Origin: Psychrobacter okhotskensis
GTDB lineage: Bacteria > Pseudomonadota > Gammaproteobacteria > Pseudomonadales > Moraxellaceae
DNA length: 64,000 bases
Direction of reading: 5' to 3'
Assembly: GCF_013248965.1 (NCBI RefSeq)
Contig: NZ_JABRVQ010000002.1
Span: 124,001 to 188,000, forward strand
The stretch's first letter is position 1. Every line of letters starts with the position of its first letter. The notes below the pieces were generated by a model. That model was not told the origin of the DNA and searched no databases. It was given only the letters and a program-made list of their open reading frames with translations. Positions 1-10,362 of this stretch are shown here, in pieces. Made by a program: the position numbers and the translations under genes.

Positions 1-996
1 CGTTGCCTGTGTGCCTGCTTGCATAGCTTGACGGGCAAGACGCAAACACGCAAACTTCTGCAAATCAGGCTGAATAAACTCTAGAGCACTTAACGCAAAC
101 AAGTCTAAAGGCTGCGAGCCGCTCTCGATACGATCAGGGTAACTGAGCGCATGGGCAATCGGGGTTTTCATATCTGGGCTGCCGAGCTGCGCTAAAAAGC
201 TGCCATCGCTATATTCTACCATTGAGTGGATGATACTTTGTGGATGAATGACGACATTTATCTTATTTTCTGGTAGATCAAATAAATGACAAGCCTCTAT
301 CAACTCAAGCCCCTTATTCATCATCGTTGCTGAGTCGACCGATATCTTTTGGCCCATCGACCAGTTGGGGTGTTTGACCGCTTCAGCGACGCTGGCTTGC
401 TGCATCTGGGCAAATGACTGCTGCAAAAATGGCCCGCCTGATGCGGTTAACCATAGCTTACGAACACCATGGTTTGGCTGATGGATTTGGGTATTATCTT
501 GTTGGATAGCGAGCGGCAAACACTGAAAAATCGCATTATGCTCAGAATCGAGCGGTAGCAAGGTAGCATTGTGCATTTTAACGGCATTAATCATTACCTG
601 ACCGGCCATTACCAGCGCTTCTTTATTTGCCAGTAAAATACGCTTACCTGCCCGTGCGGCGGCTAAGGTAGAAGGCAATCCTGCTGCGCCAACAATAGCA
701 GCGACAATGGTATCCGTCTGCAAATCGGTAGCAATATCGACCAGCCCTGCTGCCCCGCCTACCACATCGATATCAAGACCTGCCGCGCTAAGACGCTCAG
801 CAAAATCATCGACTGCGGCTGTCGGCACGCTGACACGCTTGGGCAAAAACTGTTGGCAAAGCGCAAACAATTTGTCTAAGCGGTGATAGCCTGATAGCGC
901 ATAGACTTGATAATTAAGCGGTTGCGCCGCCAAAATTGCTAGCGTGCTATCGCCAATCGAGCCTGTTGCGCCTAATACGGCGATGCGTTGCGTCAT
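1..996 (-). CDS. dxr: 1-deoxy-D-xylulose 5-phosphate reductoisomerase (partial, C-terminus beyond window)
   Basis: This enzyme converts DXP to 2-C-methyl-D-erythritol 4-phosphate with NADPH, the first committed step of the MEP isoprenoid pathway in the cytosol. Reading the minus strand from the ATG at 994-996 gives an open frame to the window edge (332 codons). It starts MTQRIAVLGATGSIG, a Rossmann NADPH loop. It also carries ANKEALVMAG, PLDSEHNAIFQ, TASGGPF and SATMMNKGLE, the metal- and substrate-binding segments of the family. Usual length is about 400 residues, so roughly 65-70 C-terminal residues are missing to the left. An in-frame ATG at 1002 is an alternative start. It is the last gene visible in the pyrH-frr-uppS-cdsA-dxr run. 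Confidence 0.95.
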   Translation of the reverse strand, partial: MTQRIAVLGATGSIGDSTLAILAAQPLNYQVYALSGYHRLDKLFALCQQFLPKRVSVPTAAVDDFAERLSAAGLDIDVVGGAAGLVDIATDLQTDTIVAAIVGAAGLPSTLAAARAGKRILLANKEALVMAGQVMINAVKMHNATLLPLDSEHNAIFQCLPLAIQQDNTQIHQPNHGVRKLWLTASGGPFLQQSFAQMQQASVAEAVKHPNWSMGQKISVDSATMMNKGLELIEACHLFDLPENKINVVIHPQSIIHSMVEYSDGSFLAQLGSPDMKTPIAHALSYPDRIESGSQPLDLFALSALEFIQPDLQKFACLRLARQAMQAGTQAT

Positions 997-1075
997 AACC
1001 ATCAGTGCCCACAATATTGTTACTGTTAAAATTTAAATAAAAAATCAGGAAAGTTAATAAGGTATGAATGATAGC

Positions 1076-1107
1076 AAAGCATCGATGCTAGATTATGTCG
1101 ATGCTTT
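1076..1107. terminator. Intergenic hairpin between cdsA and dxr
   Basis: A perfect 10-bp stem (AAAGCATCGA with TCGATGCTTT) encloses a 12-nt loop. It lies about 80 bases downstream of the cdsA stop and just upstream of dxr. No long U tract follows on the minus strand, so it may be a weak terminator or an mRNA-stabilising hairpin rather than an efficient intrinsic terminator. Confidence 0.4.
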
Positions 1108-1187
1108 ATTATAATAATAATTAATAAGACTGAGCTATTGGCAAAAACCAATTCATTCACGTGTACCAATTAGCCTGCATTAGTTTC

Positions 1188-1997
1188 TTAAACGACGATG
1201 AAGCCCAGCTGCTGTATCGACCAAAAGCCAAGCGCAAATATTGGCGTCGCAGATAATAGCGAATCAATACGGTCAAGTATCCCGCCATGCCCCGGTAATA
1301 TCGTTCCTGAGTCTTTTACATCAGCGCGGCGCTTGAGCATTGATTCAAACAAATCACCGAGTACAGAGGCGAGAATAGTGATGGCTGATAGCGACACAAA
1401 TGCGATTAACGGTACACCAGTTAATTGTAGTTTGAAGACACTAATAACAACAACCACGAGCAGACCAGTCACAAGACCGCCAGCCAGCCCTTCCATACTC
1501 TTATTGGGAGAGACGTTCGGTGCCATTTTGCGGCGACCGAGCTTACGTCCAACAAAATAAGCACCACTATCGGCACACCATACCAGCAAGAATACGTAGA
1601 GTAGCCACCATGCTGATAGCTGCCACAAATAAAACATAGCAGTGATAGATGCTGTCAGAATCACAGCGCCCATCAGTGCTAGCTTCCTACCATACCAATT
1701 GGTATGGGTTGGAAATACCCGCACCCAAGATAGTGCCATCAGCCATATAGCCAGTGAAGCTACCCACCAAAATAACCAAGTGACTTTGAACATCAGCGAC
1801 ACTAAAGTCAGTACCAATACCAATACCACAAACACCGCAGGCTGGCGCCACTTTGGCATCAGCTTGGTCCACTCATGCGCCGCGATAATCACACCAATGG
1901 CCAATAGTGGAGCAAACAAAATAGGAGTTTGGCTCGCAAACATTGCAATACCAACGATAATAACGAGAACAATTGCCGTCTTAATTCGTTGCCACAT
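1188..1997 (-). CDS. cdsA: Phosphatidate cytidylyltransferase
   Basis: CdsA makes CDP-diacylglycerol from phosphatidic acid and CTP in the inner membrane, the branch point for phospholipid synthesis. The 269-residue product is almost wholly hydrophobic, with about seven or eight predicted membrane segments. It ends with the CDP-alcohol signature: SMLKRR, then KDSG and GHGGILDRIDS at about 236-246, which supply metal- and nucleotide-binding residues. Length is normal for the family. The ATG at 1997 has an AAGG Shine-Dalgarno sequence about 10 bases upstream. It sits between uppS and dxr in the conserved order. Confidence 0.95.
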   Translation of the reverse strand: MWQRIKTAIVLVIIVGIAMFASQTPILFAPLLAIGVIIAAHEWTKLMPKWRQPAVFVVLVLVLTLVSLMFKVTWLFWWVASLAIWLMALSWVRVFPTHTNWYGRKLALMGAVILTASITAMFYLWQLSAWWLLYVFLLVWCADSGAYFVGRKLGRRKMAPNVSPNKSMEGLAGGLVTGLLVVVVISVFKLQLTGVPLIAFVSLSAITILASVLGDLFESMLKRRADVKDSGTILPGHGGILDRIDSLLSATPIFALGFWSIQQLGFIVV

Positions 1998-2264
1998 ACT
2001 TGTCGAACCTTATAATAATGAAAAATGTCTGGTCAAAAAGTGCATTATAGCAGCTAATCTACATTAGCCTACTAATCGCGATCGAGGCTAATTAAAGCGC
2101 TTTGTCATTTCACAAGCAAGTAATACTAATGGCTTGGTAGATTTTTGAGCATCTATTCTTTGAACACAGTAATTATCTGAATCAATAAATGCCAGCGAGT
2201 ATTCTACTGATTTAATCATGAGCCACTTGACAGTGAGCAATGTAATACTGATAAATGAATAACG

Positions 2265-3017
2265 CTAGCGCTGCTCTGTCAATATCTGCTCGCTGGTTTT
2301 GCCAAAGCGCCGTTGGCGCTGAGCGAACTCTGCAACCATCGCTGCCAACTCATCGGCGGCAAAGTCTGGCCATAGGGTTTGAGTAAAGAACAGCTCAGCA
2401 TAAGCTGATTGCCACAATAAAAAGTTAGAAATTCGATATTCACCGCCCGTCCGCACCAGCATATCGACTGCGGGTGCATCCGCTAATTGCACATATTCGC
2501 CAAGCATTTCTTTACTGATATTTTCAGCACGCAACTCCCCTGCTGCTACTTGCTGCGCCAGTTGTTTTGCCGCATTGGCAATGTCCCACTGACCACCATA
2601 ACTGATGGCAATTACCAGTGTCATAGCATCAAAATGAGCCGTTTCGGCTTCTGCATCTGCCATCAATGTCTGTAAATCATGACTCAACTGGCTACGATCA
2701 CCGATGAAACGTAAGCGAATGCGGTACTCGTTCATACGCGGCATTTGCTCATGAATGGTCGATGTTAATAGTTGCATCAATAGCGCCACCTCACTGGGTG
2801 GGCGTTGCCAGTTTTCGCTAGAAAAAGCAAATACCGTTAGCACCTCAATACCCGCATCGACACAATACTCCACGATAGGATCTAGCGCATCTTTACCCGC
2901 CACATGTCCTTGACCTTTGCCGAGCGCATTGGCTTTACCATAGCGATTATTACCATCCATAATGATGGCGATATGGCGAGGAATGAGGGCAGGAGCCAAA
3001 ACGGTGGGAGTAGACAT
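2265..3017 (-). CDS. uppS: Undecaprenyl diphosphate synthase (cis-prenyltransferase)
   Basis: UppS condenses isopentenyl diphosphate onto farnesyl diphosphate in cis to make the C55 carrier lipid used for peptidoglycan and LPS. The 250-residue protein shows the family N-terminal motif IIMDGNNRYGK, with the catalytic Asp at about residue 21. The C-terminal substrate site reads RTGGEYRISNFLLWQ, followed by AYAEL. The common motif form is MDGNGRWA, so NNRYG is a mild variant. Length matches the family. No strong Shine-Dalgarno sequence precedes the ATG at 3017. It lies about 270 bases upstream of cdsA. Confidence 0.95.
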   Translation of the reverse strand: MSTPTVLAPALIPRHIAIIMDGNNRYGKANALGKGQGHVAGKDALDPIVEYCVDAGIEVLTVFAFSSENWQRPPSEVALLMQLLTSTIHEQMPRMNEYRIRLRFIGDRSQLSHDLQTLMADAEAETAHFDAMTLVIAISYGGQWDIANAAKQLAQQVAAGELRAENISKEMLGEYVQLADAPAVDMLVRTGGEYRISNFLLWQSAYAELFFTQTLWPDFAADELAAMVAEFAQRQRRFGKTSEQILTEQR

Positions 3018-3218
3018 GGGCGATACGACTTATTGTTGAGGTAGAATAATGTGCTGAAGTAAAACAATCATAACGCGCTCTATCGCATTAAAAAAGCATA
3101 ATGCCAAATATTCATAAACTTATCATAAACCAGTCTAGCAATTGGGCTAATGACGATTGGGAAATAATTAAAACAACTCTGTAATGCTTAGTGTTTTTAT
3201 CATCACAGTCTATATAGC

Positions 3219-3257
3219 AATAGACAGCCAATAGTGATTGACCATTAGCTGTCTATT
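3219..3257. repeat. Inverted repeat in the frr-uppS gap
   Basis: A perfect 10-bp inverted repeat (AATAGACAGC with GCTGTCTATT) is separated by 19 bases. It lies in the 322-base gap 3018-3339 between frr and uppS, which otherwise holds only a second hairpin at 3300-3330. It could form a long-looped RNA hairpin in the frr-uppS transcript; no function is assigned. Confidence 0.4.
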
Positions 3258-3299
3258 ATTATGATATTGTCTGCATTAAAAGACTTAATTTTTAAGCGC

Positions 3300-3330
3300 T
3301 TGGTTTATTTTTATAAAAAAAATAAACCAA
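3300..3330. terminator. A/T-rich hairpin after frr
   Basis: A 13-bp stem (TTGGTTTATTTTT with AAAAATAAACCAA) lies immediately downstream of the frr stop, as read on the minus strand. A short T-rich stretch follows a few bases later. It could act as a partial transcription terminator or as a 3' stabiliser between frr and uppS. Confidence 0.5.
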
Positions 3331-3339
3331 AGACGGTAC

Positions 3340-3894
3340 TTAAACGTCCATCAAATCGCTTTCTTTTTTGCTCAGGCGACCATCGATAGTTTCGATGTAC
3401 TTGTCAGTGATTTTTTGAATATCATCACTGGCGCGGCGCTCGTCATCTTCCGAGATTTCTTTTTCTTTGGCCAGCTCTTTGATGTCATTCATCATATCGC
3501 GGCGGATATTACGGATAGAAACACGGCTGTTCTCAGCTTCTCCGCGCGCAAGCTTTTGCATATCGCGGCGCGTGTCTTCGGTCAATGCCGGCATCGGTAC
3601 ACGAATCACATCGGCCGTCATTGGGTTCAGACCCAAATCAGCTTCACGAATGGCTTTATCAATCGCTTGTACCATGGTACGGTCAAACGGCTGTACCAAT
3701 AACGTGCGCGAGTCTTCAACGTTGACACTAGCAACTTGGTTAAGCGGTGTAGGAGCACCATAGTAGCTGACCATCACCCCTGACAACATACCTGGATGCG
3801 CACGACCAGTACGAACTTTACTAAAAGTGCTCTCAAGCGCTTCCAAGGTCTTTTGCATACGCGCTTCGCCGTCTTGCTTAATCTCTTTGATCAT
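3340..3894 (-). CDS. frr: Ribosome recycling factor
   Basis: RRF splits post-termination ribosomes together with EF-G. The product aligns over its full length with the family: [15 protein letters not shown] at the N-terminus, [41 protein letters not shown] and [12 protein letters not shown]. Two adjacent ATGs exist, at 3897 and 3894. I prefer 3894 (184 residues) because AAGGA is then correctly spaced and the N-terminus matches the usual MI.DI start. It lies 138 bases downstream of pyrH, the standard arrangement. Confidence 0.96.
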   Translation of the reverse strand: MIKEIKQDGEARMQKTLEALESTFSKVRTGRAHPGMLSGVMVSYYGAPTPLNQVASVNVEDSRTLLVQPFDRTMVQAIDKAIREADLGLNPMTADVIRVPMPALTEDTRRDMQKLARGEAENSRVSIRNIRRDMMNDIKELAKEKEISEDDERRASDDIQKITDKYIETIDGRLSKKESDLMDV

Positions 3895-4032
3895 CATGTA
3901 TCCTTATTTATCGCTATCGACAAATCATTCATTATTGTTAGTTATAAAAATTTATTAAGGTAAAAATTATTAAGGTGTTTGCTGTTATATGAATTATCAC
4001 TTCATATAGCAGTCATGCCAACGCTTGCTATA

Positions 4033-4758
4033 TTAATGAAAAACGCGTGTGCCTTCGTTTTCGCCCATAATGACATTTAATAACGCATTAGGCTTGGTCA
4101 TATCGAACACTTGTAGCGGCACGTTGTGCTCACGGCATAAGGCAATGGCAGTTAAATCCATAACGCCAAGCTTTTGTTCTAACACTTCATCAAAGGTCAG
4201 GCCATCATACTTAACCGCGTCGTCATGTAAGCTTGGGTCTTTATCATAAACCCCATCTACTTTGGTGGCTTTTAAAATCAAACCTGCTTCGATTTCAATA
4301 CCGCGCAGGCAAGCAGCCGTATCAGTGGTAAAGAAGGGATTGCCCGTACCTGCGACAAAGATACACACTTCGCCATTTTTTAGGTAGCGAATCGCATTAC
4401 GGCTGCTATAGCTTTCAGTAACTTCACCAATAGGTAAGGCTGACATCAAGCGTGTTTTAATATTGCGACGCTCAAGCGCATCACGCATTGCTAGACCGTT
4501 CATAACCGTCGCTAGCATACCCATTTGATCGCCAGTGACGCGGCCAACTAAGCCTTCTTTTTGCAGCTGGGCACCGCGATATAAGTTACCACCACCGACC
4601 ACGATACCGACTTGCACCCCAAGCCCTCGCAAATGCGCGATAGACAAGCTCATCTTATCGAGCACTTCGGTATCAATACCCATGTCTTTGCTACCGGCTA
4701 AGGCTTCACCAGAGAGTTTCAGCAAGATACGAGAGTAACGCGGGTTTTTGTCAGACAT
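4033..4758 (-). CDS. pyrH: Uridylate kinase (UMP kinase)
   Basis: PyrH phosphorylates UMP to UDP in pyrimidine nucleotide synthesis and belongs to the amino-acid kinase fold, acting as a hexamer. The 241-residue protein has the ATP-site motif [11 protein letters not shown] at about residues 12-22, the glycine-rich [10 protein letters not shown] at 54-63, and the nucleotide-binding [16 protein letters not shown] region. Length is typical. A good AAGGTGA Shine-Dalgarno sequence precedes the ATG at 4758. It opens the pyrH-frr-uppS-cdsA-dxr series. Confidence 0.96.
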   Translation of the reverse strand: MSDKNPRYSRILLKLSGEALAGSKDMGIDTEVLDKMSLSIAHLRGLGVQVGIVVGGGNLYRGAQLQKEGLVGRVTGDQMGMLATVMNGLAMRDALERRNIKTRLMSALPIGEVTESYSSRNAIRYLKNGEVCIFVAGTGNPFFTTDTAACLRGIEIEAGLILKATKVDGVYDKDPSLHDDAVKYDGLTFDEVLEQKLGVMDLTAIALCREHNVPLQVFDMTKPNALLNVIMGENEGTRVFH

Positions 4759-4933
4759 GAGGTCACCTTATTTCGTTAAATTATAATTAAAATTATCGGT
4801 AAAACACAAATACAGTTAGCCTTGCAATTTACCTACCGCCCCATACTGGGTGATCAGTGTGTAAAAAGGCTAAATTGCGCTAATTGTAGCAAAAACTGCC
4901 TATCATTGGGCAATTTTCACTCACCTATTATCG

Positions 4934-5034
4934 TAGTCATTTAACCTGTATAGCGGTTGTCTAACTTTTATATTAGTCACCTAATCTTTTTAGCAGTCAG
5001 TTAAATAACAGTCATCTAACCTTTATAACTGGCA
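4934..5034. repeat. Degenerate tandem repeat downstream of rimO
   Basis: Four imperfect copies of a unit close to AGTCAYYTAAYCTTTWTA begin near 4935, 4957, 4975 and 5010. The last overlaps the rimO stop codon. The remainder of the pyrH-rimO gap (4759-5015) shows nothing else recognisable. It may be slippage-derived sequence. Confidence 0.35.
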
Positions 5035-6626
5035 AACAAATCGTATTCGCTAGCATCGTCAATCGTTACGGTTAGGAATTGGCCGACTTTAACTTGCGCA
5101 TTGATATCGTCCACATAGACATGACCGTCAATCTCAGGGGCGTCAGCGTAGCTGCGACAAATCGCAATCCCTTCTTCACTATCAATTTCATCGACCAACA
5201 CCATCAAGGTTTTGCCGATTTTCTCTTGTAGCTTTTGCGCTGAGATGTCTTGTTGTAGTGCCATAAAACGCTCATAGCGTTCTTGCTTGACGGCTTCAGG
5301 GACGTGGTCTGGCAAATCATTGGCGACTGCGCCTTCGACTTCTGAATAGGTAAAGGCACCCACGCGATCAAGGCGCGCTTCAACCAACCAATCAAGCAGG
5401 CACTGGAAATCTTCTTCCGTCTCACCAGGGAAGCCAACGACAAAGGTCGAACGAATGACGATATCTGGACAAATCTCACGCCACGCTTTGATACGCGCCA
5501 AGGTGTTTTCGCTGTGCGCCGGACGCTTCATTGCCTTTAGGATGCGATGGCTGGCATGTTGAAAAGGAATATCCAAATAAGGCAGCAGCTTCTTCTCGCC
5601 CATGAGTTCAACGACTTTATCGACGTGCGGATACGGATAGACATAATGCAGACGTACCCAAATACCCAAATCGTTCAAGGCTTGGCATAAGTCATAAAAC
5701 TTCGACTTAAGCGGCATACCGTTCCAAAAGCTAGTCTTATACTTCAAATCCAGCCCATAAGCAGAGGTATCTTGCGAGATAATCAGCAACTCTTTCACGC
5801 CAGCATTTTTCAGTGCCATGGCTTCATTCATGACATTATCAATCGGACGCGAGACCAAATCTCCGCGCAAGCTTGGAATAATGCAGAAGGTACAACGATG
5901 GTTACAGCCTTCCGATATTTTTAGATAAGCATAATGACTTGGGGTTAATTTGATACCCGCTTCATTGATTAAATTTATCTTTGGATCATAGTTTGCGTCC
6001 AAACTGCGGTTCGGCTTGGGTACATGCTGCGCCACTGCCGTAATCACTTCATCATACGCATGCGCACCGGTCACGGCTAGCACGGCTGGGTGCATGGCGC
6101 GGATTTTGTCCGCCTCTTTACCCAAGCAACCAGTAACGATCACCTTGCCGTTTTTGCTAATCGCTTCACCGATGGCGTCCAGTGACTCTTGCACTGCAGA
6201 TTCAATAAAGCCGCAAGTATTGACCACGACCAAGTCTGCGCCTTCATAATCACTGGCAACCTGATAACCATCACGGCTAAGTTCTGTGATGATGCGCTCA
6301 CTATCCACCAAGGCTTTTGGACAACCCAGTGACACAAAGCCAATCTTTGGTGCTGTGCTAACGGGTGCATTAGCAGTCGCTGCTGTTGTTTTATTTGATG
6401 TCGATGAAACCACATTGCTGCTTTGTTCAATGCTACGGTTTTGATTGTGATTGGCTTTATGGTGGTAAGGTTCACTACTATCCGTTGAGCTTTGCGCAGG
6501 CGTTGCTGGCGGCTTGGCAGGATTAAAAATAGTGGCAGTGTCTTTGGACATAGAAGCTGTTAGCGTGGAAGCTGGCTGTGGGGTGGTAATAGTCGTATTA
6601 AGCGACTCGGTAGAAGTTTTAGGCAT
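5016..6626 (-). CDS. rimO: Ribosomal protein S12 methylthiotransferase RimO, with N-terminal extension
   Basis: RimO is a radical-SAM enzyme that methylthiolates a conserved Asp of ribosomal protein S12. The UPF0004 domain starts near residue 93 ([18 protein letters not shown]), with the auxiliary-cluster cysteines in SLGCPK, NTCGF and TGCLG. The SAM-cluster motif CNHRCTFC is near residue 240, and a TRAM domain closes the protein. At 536 residues it is about 90 longer than usual. The excess is a Ser/Thr/Asn/Gln-rich N-terminal stretch with no conserved domain. Few in-frame alternative starts exist (Met26 is the only clear one), and AAGG precedes the ATG at 6626. It is divergent from ntrB. Confidence 0.92.
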   Translation of the reverse strand: MPKTSTESLNTTITTPQPASTLTASMSKDTATIFNPAKPPATPAQSSTDSSEPYHHKANHNQNRSIEQSSNVVSSTSNKTTAATANAPVSTAPKIGFVSLGCPKALVDSERIITELSRDGYQVASDYEGADLVVVNTCGFIESAVQESLDAIGEAISKNGKVIVTGCLGKEADKIRAMHPAVLAVTGAHAYDEVITAVAQHVPKPNRSLDANYDPKINLINEAGIKLTPSHYAYLKISEGCNHRCTFCIIPSLRGDLVSRPIDNVMNEAMALKNAGVKELLIISQDTSAYGLDLKYKTSFWNGMPLKSKFYDLCQALNDLGIWVRLHYVYPYPHVDKVVELMGEKKLLPYLDIPFQHASHRILKAMKRPAHSENTLARIKAWREICPDIVIRSTFVVGFPGETEEDFQCLLDWLVEARLDRVGAFTYSEVEGAVANDLPDHVPEAVKQERYERFMALQQDISAQKLQEKIGKTLMVLVDEIDSEEGIAICRSYADAPEIDGHVYVDDINAQVKVGQFLTVTIDDASEYDLFASYKG

Positions 6627-6760
6627 GGCTGACCTTGCTAGAGAAAAATGGCTGTGCGCATTGTACGTTTTTTTTGCAAAAACCGCCAGTTTTGCCGCTC
6701 TAGTGTGTTGATTTATGGTTAAATATTAAATCTAGCACCTCTTTATTCTAGGCTTTAGTC

Positions 6761-8179
6761 ATGACAGCTGATTTAACCACCAAAAAACCAACCCCGAACT
6801 TAGCATTTATATCTCAGCATTTATTCACCGCTATCTTGTGGGTCAATGATGAGCTGGTCATTACGTGGCTAAATGCCCAAGCTGAGCAGCTACTGGCCAT
6901 CAGTAGTGGACGCTTGCTCAATCAGTCTATATTGACCTTGCTTGCGTCCGAAAAATTAAAGAGGGATGAGCGCGCTGTTCTTGATAATGACAGTATTGAT
7001 AACAATGACCGTGACAAGCCAGACAATCACTGCGCCTTGACCGAGCGATTTCATCAGGCAAAGCAATATCAACAGCCCTTTATCGACCACGATCACATCA
7101 TCAATACCCCACTCAATGGCAATTTACCACTCTCAATCGATTATAGCGTGACGCCTGTCATCTATGAGCAGCAACCTTATTTTATTATCGAGATGTGGGG
7201 TAAAGACCGCCAGAGTCGCATCTCAGAGGAGCAACGTCAGCAGCAACAATACAACGTTGCCCGCCATATGCTGCGTTCGGTTGCCCATGAAATCAAAAAT
7301 CCATTGGCAGGTATACGCGGCGCGGCGCAGTTATTACAGCGACAATTTATCAAGTTCAGTGAAGCGACTACTTTGCATCATCCTCTGTCTGCTGTTATTA
7401 GCGACATAAGCTCTGGCACGAACTCAGCTTCGAATAGCGATACACAGTTGCAAAAGACGGCGCAGAAGCTCCGCAGCTATACCGACATTATCATTTCAGA
7501 GACCGATCGCTTGACCCATCTTATCGGTCAATTTCTTGGCTCCAATCAGCTGCCAAACTGGCAAATGCTGAATATTCATGAGCCGTTAGAGCATGTTCTA
7601 GCGTTAGTGGTTAATCAATATCCGCAAGTGCTGCTACAGCGCGACTATGATTTGTCGTTGCCCGAGCTATGCGCTGATAGAGATCAATTGATTCAAGTGT
7701 TTTTAAACCTCATTAATAATGCCTGTGAATCGATGACTGAGCTTGAGCAAGCGCTGCAACAAAGCGCGCCAGCCGCCGCTCATCAATTGCCCTTAGATAC
7801 TTTGCATAGTCATCTTGATATTGAGGCCAAGTATCAACCAAAACTGCATATTCAAACGCGCATTGCTTTTCAGCATACGATTGGCAGCCAACAGCACAAA
7901 CAAGCGTTGCAAGTCAGCATTACCGATAATGGCTCAGGGATAGATCCTGCGCTGATTGGACAGATATTTTTCCCGATGGTGACCAGCCGTGCCGCCGGTA
8001 CTGGTCTTGGCCTATCGATTGTGCAAGATATCATCAGCTGTCATCATGGTATGATTGACGTCAGCTCGAATCAAACACAAGGCGCCAATGCAAACTATAA
8101 TCCCAGTTATAATGACAATAACAGTCAGACACGCTTTACGCTGTACTTGCCTTTTAATCAGCCCGCAACCGATGCGTAA
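6761..8179 (+). CDS. glnL: Nitrogen regulation sensor histidine kinase NtrB
   Basis: NtrB autophosphorylates and controls phosphorylation of NtrC in response to nitrogen status through PII. The 472-residue protein lacks membrane segments. It has an N-terminal PAS-like region (about 15-140), a HisKA box AHEIKNPLAGIRGAAQLL with the phospho-acceptor His near residue 176, and the N box LINNACES. The G boxes are DNGSGIDP and GTGLGLSIV. Extra Gln/Ser-rich insertions sit between HisKA and the ATPase domain. ntrC follows after 57 bases in the same direction, which supports the pairing. No glnA is adjacent, unlike in enterobacteria. Confidence 0.93.
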   Translation: MTADLTTKKPTPNLAFISQHLFTAILWVNDELVITWLNAQAEQLLAISSGRLLNQSILTLLASEKLKRDERAVLDNDSIDNNDRDKPDNHCALTERFHQAKQYQQPFIDHDHIINTPLNGNLPLSIDYSVTPVIYEQQPYFIIEMWGKDRQSRISEEQRQQQQYNVARHMLRSVAHEIKNPLAGIRGAAQLLQRQFIKFSEATTLHHPLSAVISDISSGTNSASNSDTQLQKTAQKLRSYTDIIISETDRLTHLIGQFLGSNQLPNWQMLNIHEPLEHVLALVVNQYPQVLLQRDYDLSLPELCADRDQLIQVFLNLINNACESMTELEQALQQSAPAAAHQLPLDTLHSHLDIEAKYQPKLHIQTRIAFQHTIGSQQHKQALQVSITDNGSGIDPALIGQIFFPMVTSRAAGTGLGLSIVQDIISCHHGMIDVSSNQTQGANANYNPSYNDNNSQTRFTLYLPFNQPATDA

Positions 8180-8236
8180 ATACGACTGAATCTATCAAAC
8201 AACAACCCTGAATCACTTGCTCATTAGGCCTGATAC

Positions 8237-10144
8237 ATGACTGCATATAACGACAACTTCAAAGCTAACAGTGACAATCAAGGCTCGAATGATAAAATCT
8301 CTGACAACCAAATATCTGATAGCCAAGCACTTAACAGTCAGACCATAAAAGTAACGGTCAATAACGCGCCTGCTGAAAACCCTGCGACCTTATGGCTCAT
8401 CGATGATGATTCAGCGCTGCGCTTGGTGTTGGCAGATACTTTTGAAGATGCAGGGCTAACGGTTATCAGCTTTACCCAAGCACAGGCCGCCTGGACTCGC
8501 CTCAATGATATTTTGCAACAACGCGAGTCAGCCTCGCAGCTACCGGATGTGATATTGACCGATATCCGGATGCCAATGATGGATGGCTTGTCCTTTAGTG
8601 ACTGGGTGCATAAGCACTTTCCTAAGCTACCGATTGTCATCATGACCGCTCATTCAGACTTGACCTCTGCTATTAATAGCTATCAGACAGGGGCGTTTGA
8701 ATATCTGCCGAAGCCATTTGATCTAGATGATGCCGTCGCTACGATTTATAAAGCGATTAATTTTCAACCGAATATGCCGATAGCCACTCACGCAACCGCG
8801 TCTGTGACTAACAGAGCCACTGAGACAGCCGATGCTACTCAAGCAAAGTCTGATATTCATTTCAAGCCCAATACTGACGCAAAGCCGCAAACCAAATCTG
8901 CACGCAAAGTTAACACGACAGACAAAACCAATAAGACCGCTAAAAATAAGGCTGAGATTAAAGCTGAGACACCAGCCAATGACAACCCCAGCGGTATCAT
9001 CGGTCAATCACAAGCGATGCAAACAGTGTTTCGTGCCATTGGCAGATTGGCGCACTCACCTATTACCGTTTTGATTACTGGTGAATCAGGCACAGGGAAA
9101 GAGCTGGTCGCTAGTGCTTTACATCAGCATTCACCGCGTAGCCAGCATCCTTTTATCGCCCTAAATATGGCGGCTATTCCACACGATTTGATTGAGTCGG
9201 AATTATTCGGTCACGAAAAAGGCGCGTTCACTGGGGCCACGACGACGCGGCAAGGTCGTTTTGAGCAAGCGGATGGCGGTACATTATTTTTGGATGAAAT
9301 CGGCGACATGCCGTTTAGCACCCAAACGCGGCTGCTACGGGTATTGGCCAACGGAGAGTTTTTCCGTGTGGGCGGACAGCAGCCAGTCAAAGTGAACGTG
9401 CGCATCATTGCCGCCACCCATCAAAACTTGGAAGAGCTGGTCAAACAAGGCCGATTCCGTGAAGATTTGTTTTATCGCCTCAACGTCATTCGCCTACCGC
9501 TGCCACCGCTACGGACGCGCCGCGAAGACATTCCTGCCTTAACCCGTTATTTTATGCAACGCGCGGCTGAGCAAATGAATACCGCATCCAAGCAGCTACA
9601 ACCTGCCGCGCTACAGATTATGCAAGCCTTCGACTGGCGCGGCAATGTCCGCCAACTTGAAAACGTCTGCTTATGGCTGACGGTCATGGCGACTGGTGAT
9701 ACGGTCATGATTGATGACTTACCGCCAGAGCTGCTTGAAGGGATGCCAGCGAACACAGAGCTGCAGACACAACAAACGTTGTCCTCGTCTGAATTTGCTC
9801 AAAACAATCATCAGCAACACAGTGCTAGCCTGCATAGCCGTCATCAAAATAACTCTATTCAAGACAACTATATTCAGAGCAATCAAACTCAGAATGGTGC
9901 TAAAAACCCAAGCTGGCAGCAAGCACTAGCAGAGTGGGCTCAGCACGCACTGCAAACAGGCGAAACTGACATCTTGCAAACGGCAACGCCTGAATTTGAA
10001 CGAGTGTTGCTCACAGCGGCACTCAATCACAGCGGTGGTAAAAAGATAGCGGCTGCCAACTTACTCGGCTGGGGACGTAATACGCTGACTCGCAAATTAC
10101 AGCAACTTGATATGTCAGCAGCAGACACACAGACCAAAGAGTAA
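8237..10144 (+). CDS. glnG: Nitrogen regulation response regulator NtrC (sigma-54 activator)
   Basis: NtrC activates sigma-54 promoters of nitrogen-assimilation genes once phosphorylated. Domains in order: a receiver (LWLIDDDSALRLV from residue 52; phospho-acceptor Asp109 in ILTDIRMP; Lys in PKPFD), a sigma-54 AAA+ domain (Walker A GESGTGKE at about 281-288, GAFTGA at about 329-334, FLDEIGDMP), and a C-terminal Fis-type helix-turn-helix (KIAAANLLGWGRNTLTRKL). At 635 residues it exceeds the usual 470. The excess lies in a 50-residue N-terminal tail and two Thr/Lys- or Gln/Asn-rich linkers near 185-250 and 500-560. It is cotranscribed with ntrB. Confidence 0.95.
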   Translation: MTAYNDNFKANSDNQGSNDKISDNQISDSQALNSQTIKVTVNNAPAENPATLWLIDDDSALRLVLADTFEDAGLTVISFTQAQAAWTRLNDILQQRESASQLPDVILTDIRMPMMDGLSFSDWVHKHFPKLPIVIMTAHSDLTSAINSYQTGAFEYLPKPFDLDDAVATIYKAINFQPNMPIATHATASVTNRATETADATQAKSDIHFKPNTDAKPQTKSARKVNTTDKTNKTAKNKAEIKAETPANDNPSGIIGQSQAMQTVFRAIGRLAHSPITVLITGESGTGKELVASALHQHSPRSQHPFIALNMAAIPHDLIESELFGHEKGAFTGATTTRQGRFEQADGGTLFLDEIGDMPFSTQTRLLRVLANGEFFRVGGQQPVKVNVRIIAATHQNLEELVKQGRFREDLFYRLNVIRLPLPPLRTRREDIPALTRYFMQRAAEQMNTASKQLQPAALQIMQAFDWRGNVRQLENVCLWLTVMATGDTVMIDDLPPELLEGMPANTELQTQQTLSSSEFAQNNHQQHSASLHSRHQNNSIQDNYIQSNQTQNGAKNPSWQQALAEWAQHALQTGETDILQTATPEFERVLLTAALNHSGGKKIAAANLLGWGRNTLTRKLQQLDMSAADTQTKE

Positions 10145-10246
10145 TAAAAATGCAAAATCATTAAATTAAAAATTTAGTAAAATCAGTTATTTATCATAGC
10201 AAGCAAAAATAATCGTTAAATAATTAAAAATAATTGCGAAAAGGGC

Positions 10247-10274
10247 TTGTCAAACCATTCAAACTCTATATAAT
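10247..10274 (+). promoter_or_regulatory. Predicted sigma-70 promoter of tRNA-Leu
   Basis: TTGTCA at 10247-10252 and TATAAT at 10269-10274 are separated by 16 bases, preceded by very A/T-rich sequence resembling an UP element. It lies about 90 bases upstream of the tRNA. The rest of 10145-10246 after ntrC shows no gene. Confidence 0.65.
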
Positions 10275-10362
10275 AGCCAACCACTGAGACGCACTACCGA
10301 ATCAGTTAACTATCTATGTTGTGTTTGAATTTAAACGCCAATAATGATAGAGTAACGAAAAT

